Of a DNA stretch of 5,425 nucleotides, positions 4,923 through 5,425 are shown one piece after another. Source of the DNA: Dehalococcoidia bacterium (lineage in GTDB: Bacteria; Chloroflexota; Dehalococcoidia; GIF9; AB-539-J10); assembly GCA_004375885.1 (NCBI GenBank), contig SOJG01000014.1, forward strand, positions 1 through 5,425, in the 5' to 3' direction. The notes under the pieces were generated by a model, which saw only the letters and a list, made by a program, of their open reading frames with translations, was not told where the DNA came from and ran no database searches. The stretch's first letter is position 1; the number at the start of each line of letters is the position of its first letter. Position numbers and translations under genes: made by a program.

Positions 4923-5425
4923 ATGTCTAAGAGAGTTACGCTTCCTTTAACTGACGAAGTCTTGAAAGACCTCAAAGCCGGGGATAATCTCCTGCTCACG
5001 GGTGTCATCTACGTTGCCCGCGACGCCGCCCATAAGAGAATGGTCGAAGCCCTAGACCAGGGGAAACCCCTGCCTTTCGATATCAGGGGGGTAGCCATGT
5101 ACTACATGGGGCCCAGCCCGGCCAGACCCGGCCGGGTAATCGGCTCGGCTGGCCCGACCACCAGTGGTCGGATGGATGCCTACGCCCCCCGCTTAATGGC
5201 CGAAGGCCTGAAGGGTATGATAGGCAAAGGCTCACGGTCCAAAGCGGTGAAAGATGCCATGGTGAAGCACAAGGCAGTTTATCTGGGGGCAATAGGGGGT
5301 GCCGGCGCCATAATTTCCAAGAGCATCAGGAAGGCAGAGGTAATAGCCTACGAAGAGCTCGGTGCTGAAGCCCTTCGCCGTCTGGAGGTGGAAGACTTCC
5401 CCGTTACGGTGGTAAACGACATCTA
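4923..5425 (+). CDS. fumB: Class I fumarate hydratase, beta subunit (3' end cut by window)
   Basis: My translation from the ATG at 4923 stays open for 167 codons to the window edge. It matches the beta subunit of class I fumarase, the partner of the alpha subunit at the left end; the two share the active site, with the alpha chain supplying the cluster cysteines. Family landmarks are LTGVIYVARDAAHKR (25-39), YYMGP (60-64), GPTTSGRMD (77-85, which holds the Thr implicated in catalysis), the GKG at 101-103, GAIGGAGA (122-129), YEELG (143-147) and PVTVVNDI at the end. Beta subunits run to roughly 185 residues, so about 20 are probably missing; the last two bases, TA, would begin a Tyr codon if the usual pattern holds. 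It follows the flavoprotein after 135 bases. Sampled stretches are richer in GC than in the alpha gene. The tartrate dehydratase beta subunit is the alternative. The symbol follows the two-subunit convention. Confidence 0.93.
   Translation, partial: MSKRVTLPLTDEVLKDLKAGDNLLLTGVIYVARDAAHKRMVEALDQGKPLPFDIRGVAMYYMGPSPARPGRVIGSAGPTTSGRMDAYAPRLMAEGLKGMIGKGSRSKAVKDAMVKHKAVYLGAIGGAGAIISKSIRKAEVIAYEELGAEALRRLEVEDFPVTVVNDI

Noticed and set aside
1..5425. CRISPR arrays, tRNA or rRNA genes, insertion sequences, long direct repeats
   Set aside because: None was seen on reading either strand. The window is filled by conserved metabolic genes, and the two gaps over 100 bases hold only small inverted repeats.

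Overview
The window looks like part of one operon from a strict anaerobe of moderate GC content. All genes are on the + strand. Five are complete and a sixth runs off the right end. The proteins are rich in iron-sulfur cysteine motifs, and no membrane protein or cytochrome is encoded. Heavy use of AGG/AGA arginine codons and clear Shine-Dalgarno sites would fit a Dehalococcoidia-type Chloroflexota, an anaerobic Firmicute or an anaerobic archaeon. That assignment is inference; the sequence alone does not settle it.

Layout: (1) 3-848, class I fumarase alpha subunit, with a TAATG at the left edge suggesting a closely packed upstream gene; (2) 873-1280, short HdrC-like protein with two [4Fe-4S] motifs; (3) 1293-2186, HdrB-like protein with two complete CCG motifs and a GTG start; (4) 2204-2986, FrdB/SdhB-like protein with one [2Fe-2S] and two [4Fe-4S] motifs; (5) a 127-base leader with a GC-rich hairpin and a dyad covering the ribosome binding site; (6) 3114-4787, fumarate reductase/succinate dehydrogenase-type flavoprotein; (7) a 135-base gap with a strong hairpin; (8) 4923 to the end, class I fumarase beta subunit, cut by the window edge.

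Taken together, the two halves of a fumarase bracket a four-gene redox module. Fumarase interconverts malate and fumarate, and the flavoprotein should interconvert fumarate and succinate. Electrons would pass through the FrdB-like protein and the HdrC/HdrB pair to or from a thiol/disulfide or another carrier. The parts resemble a split form of methanogen thiol:fumarate reductase (TfrA/TfrB), whose TfrB joins an FrdB-like half to an HdrB-like half. They also resemble the SdhE/MfrE type of succinate/fumarate:quinone oxidoreductase, which uses an HdrB-like subunit in place of the cytochrome b anchor. The physiological electron partner cannot be read from this window.

The points most worth a second look are this module, the wide separation of the fumarase halves, the loss of the covalent-FAD histidine in the flavoprotein, its roughly 95-residue N-terminal extension, and the structured leader in front of it.
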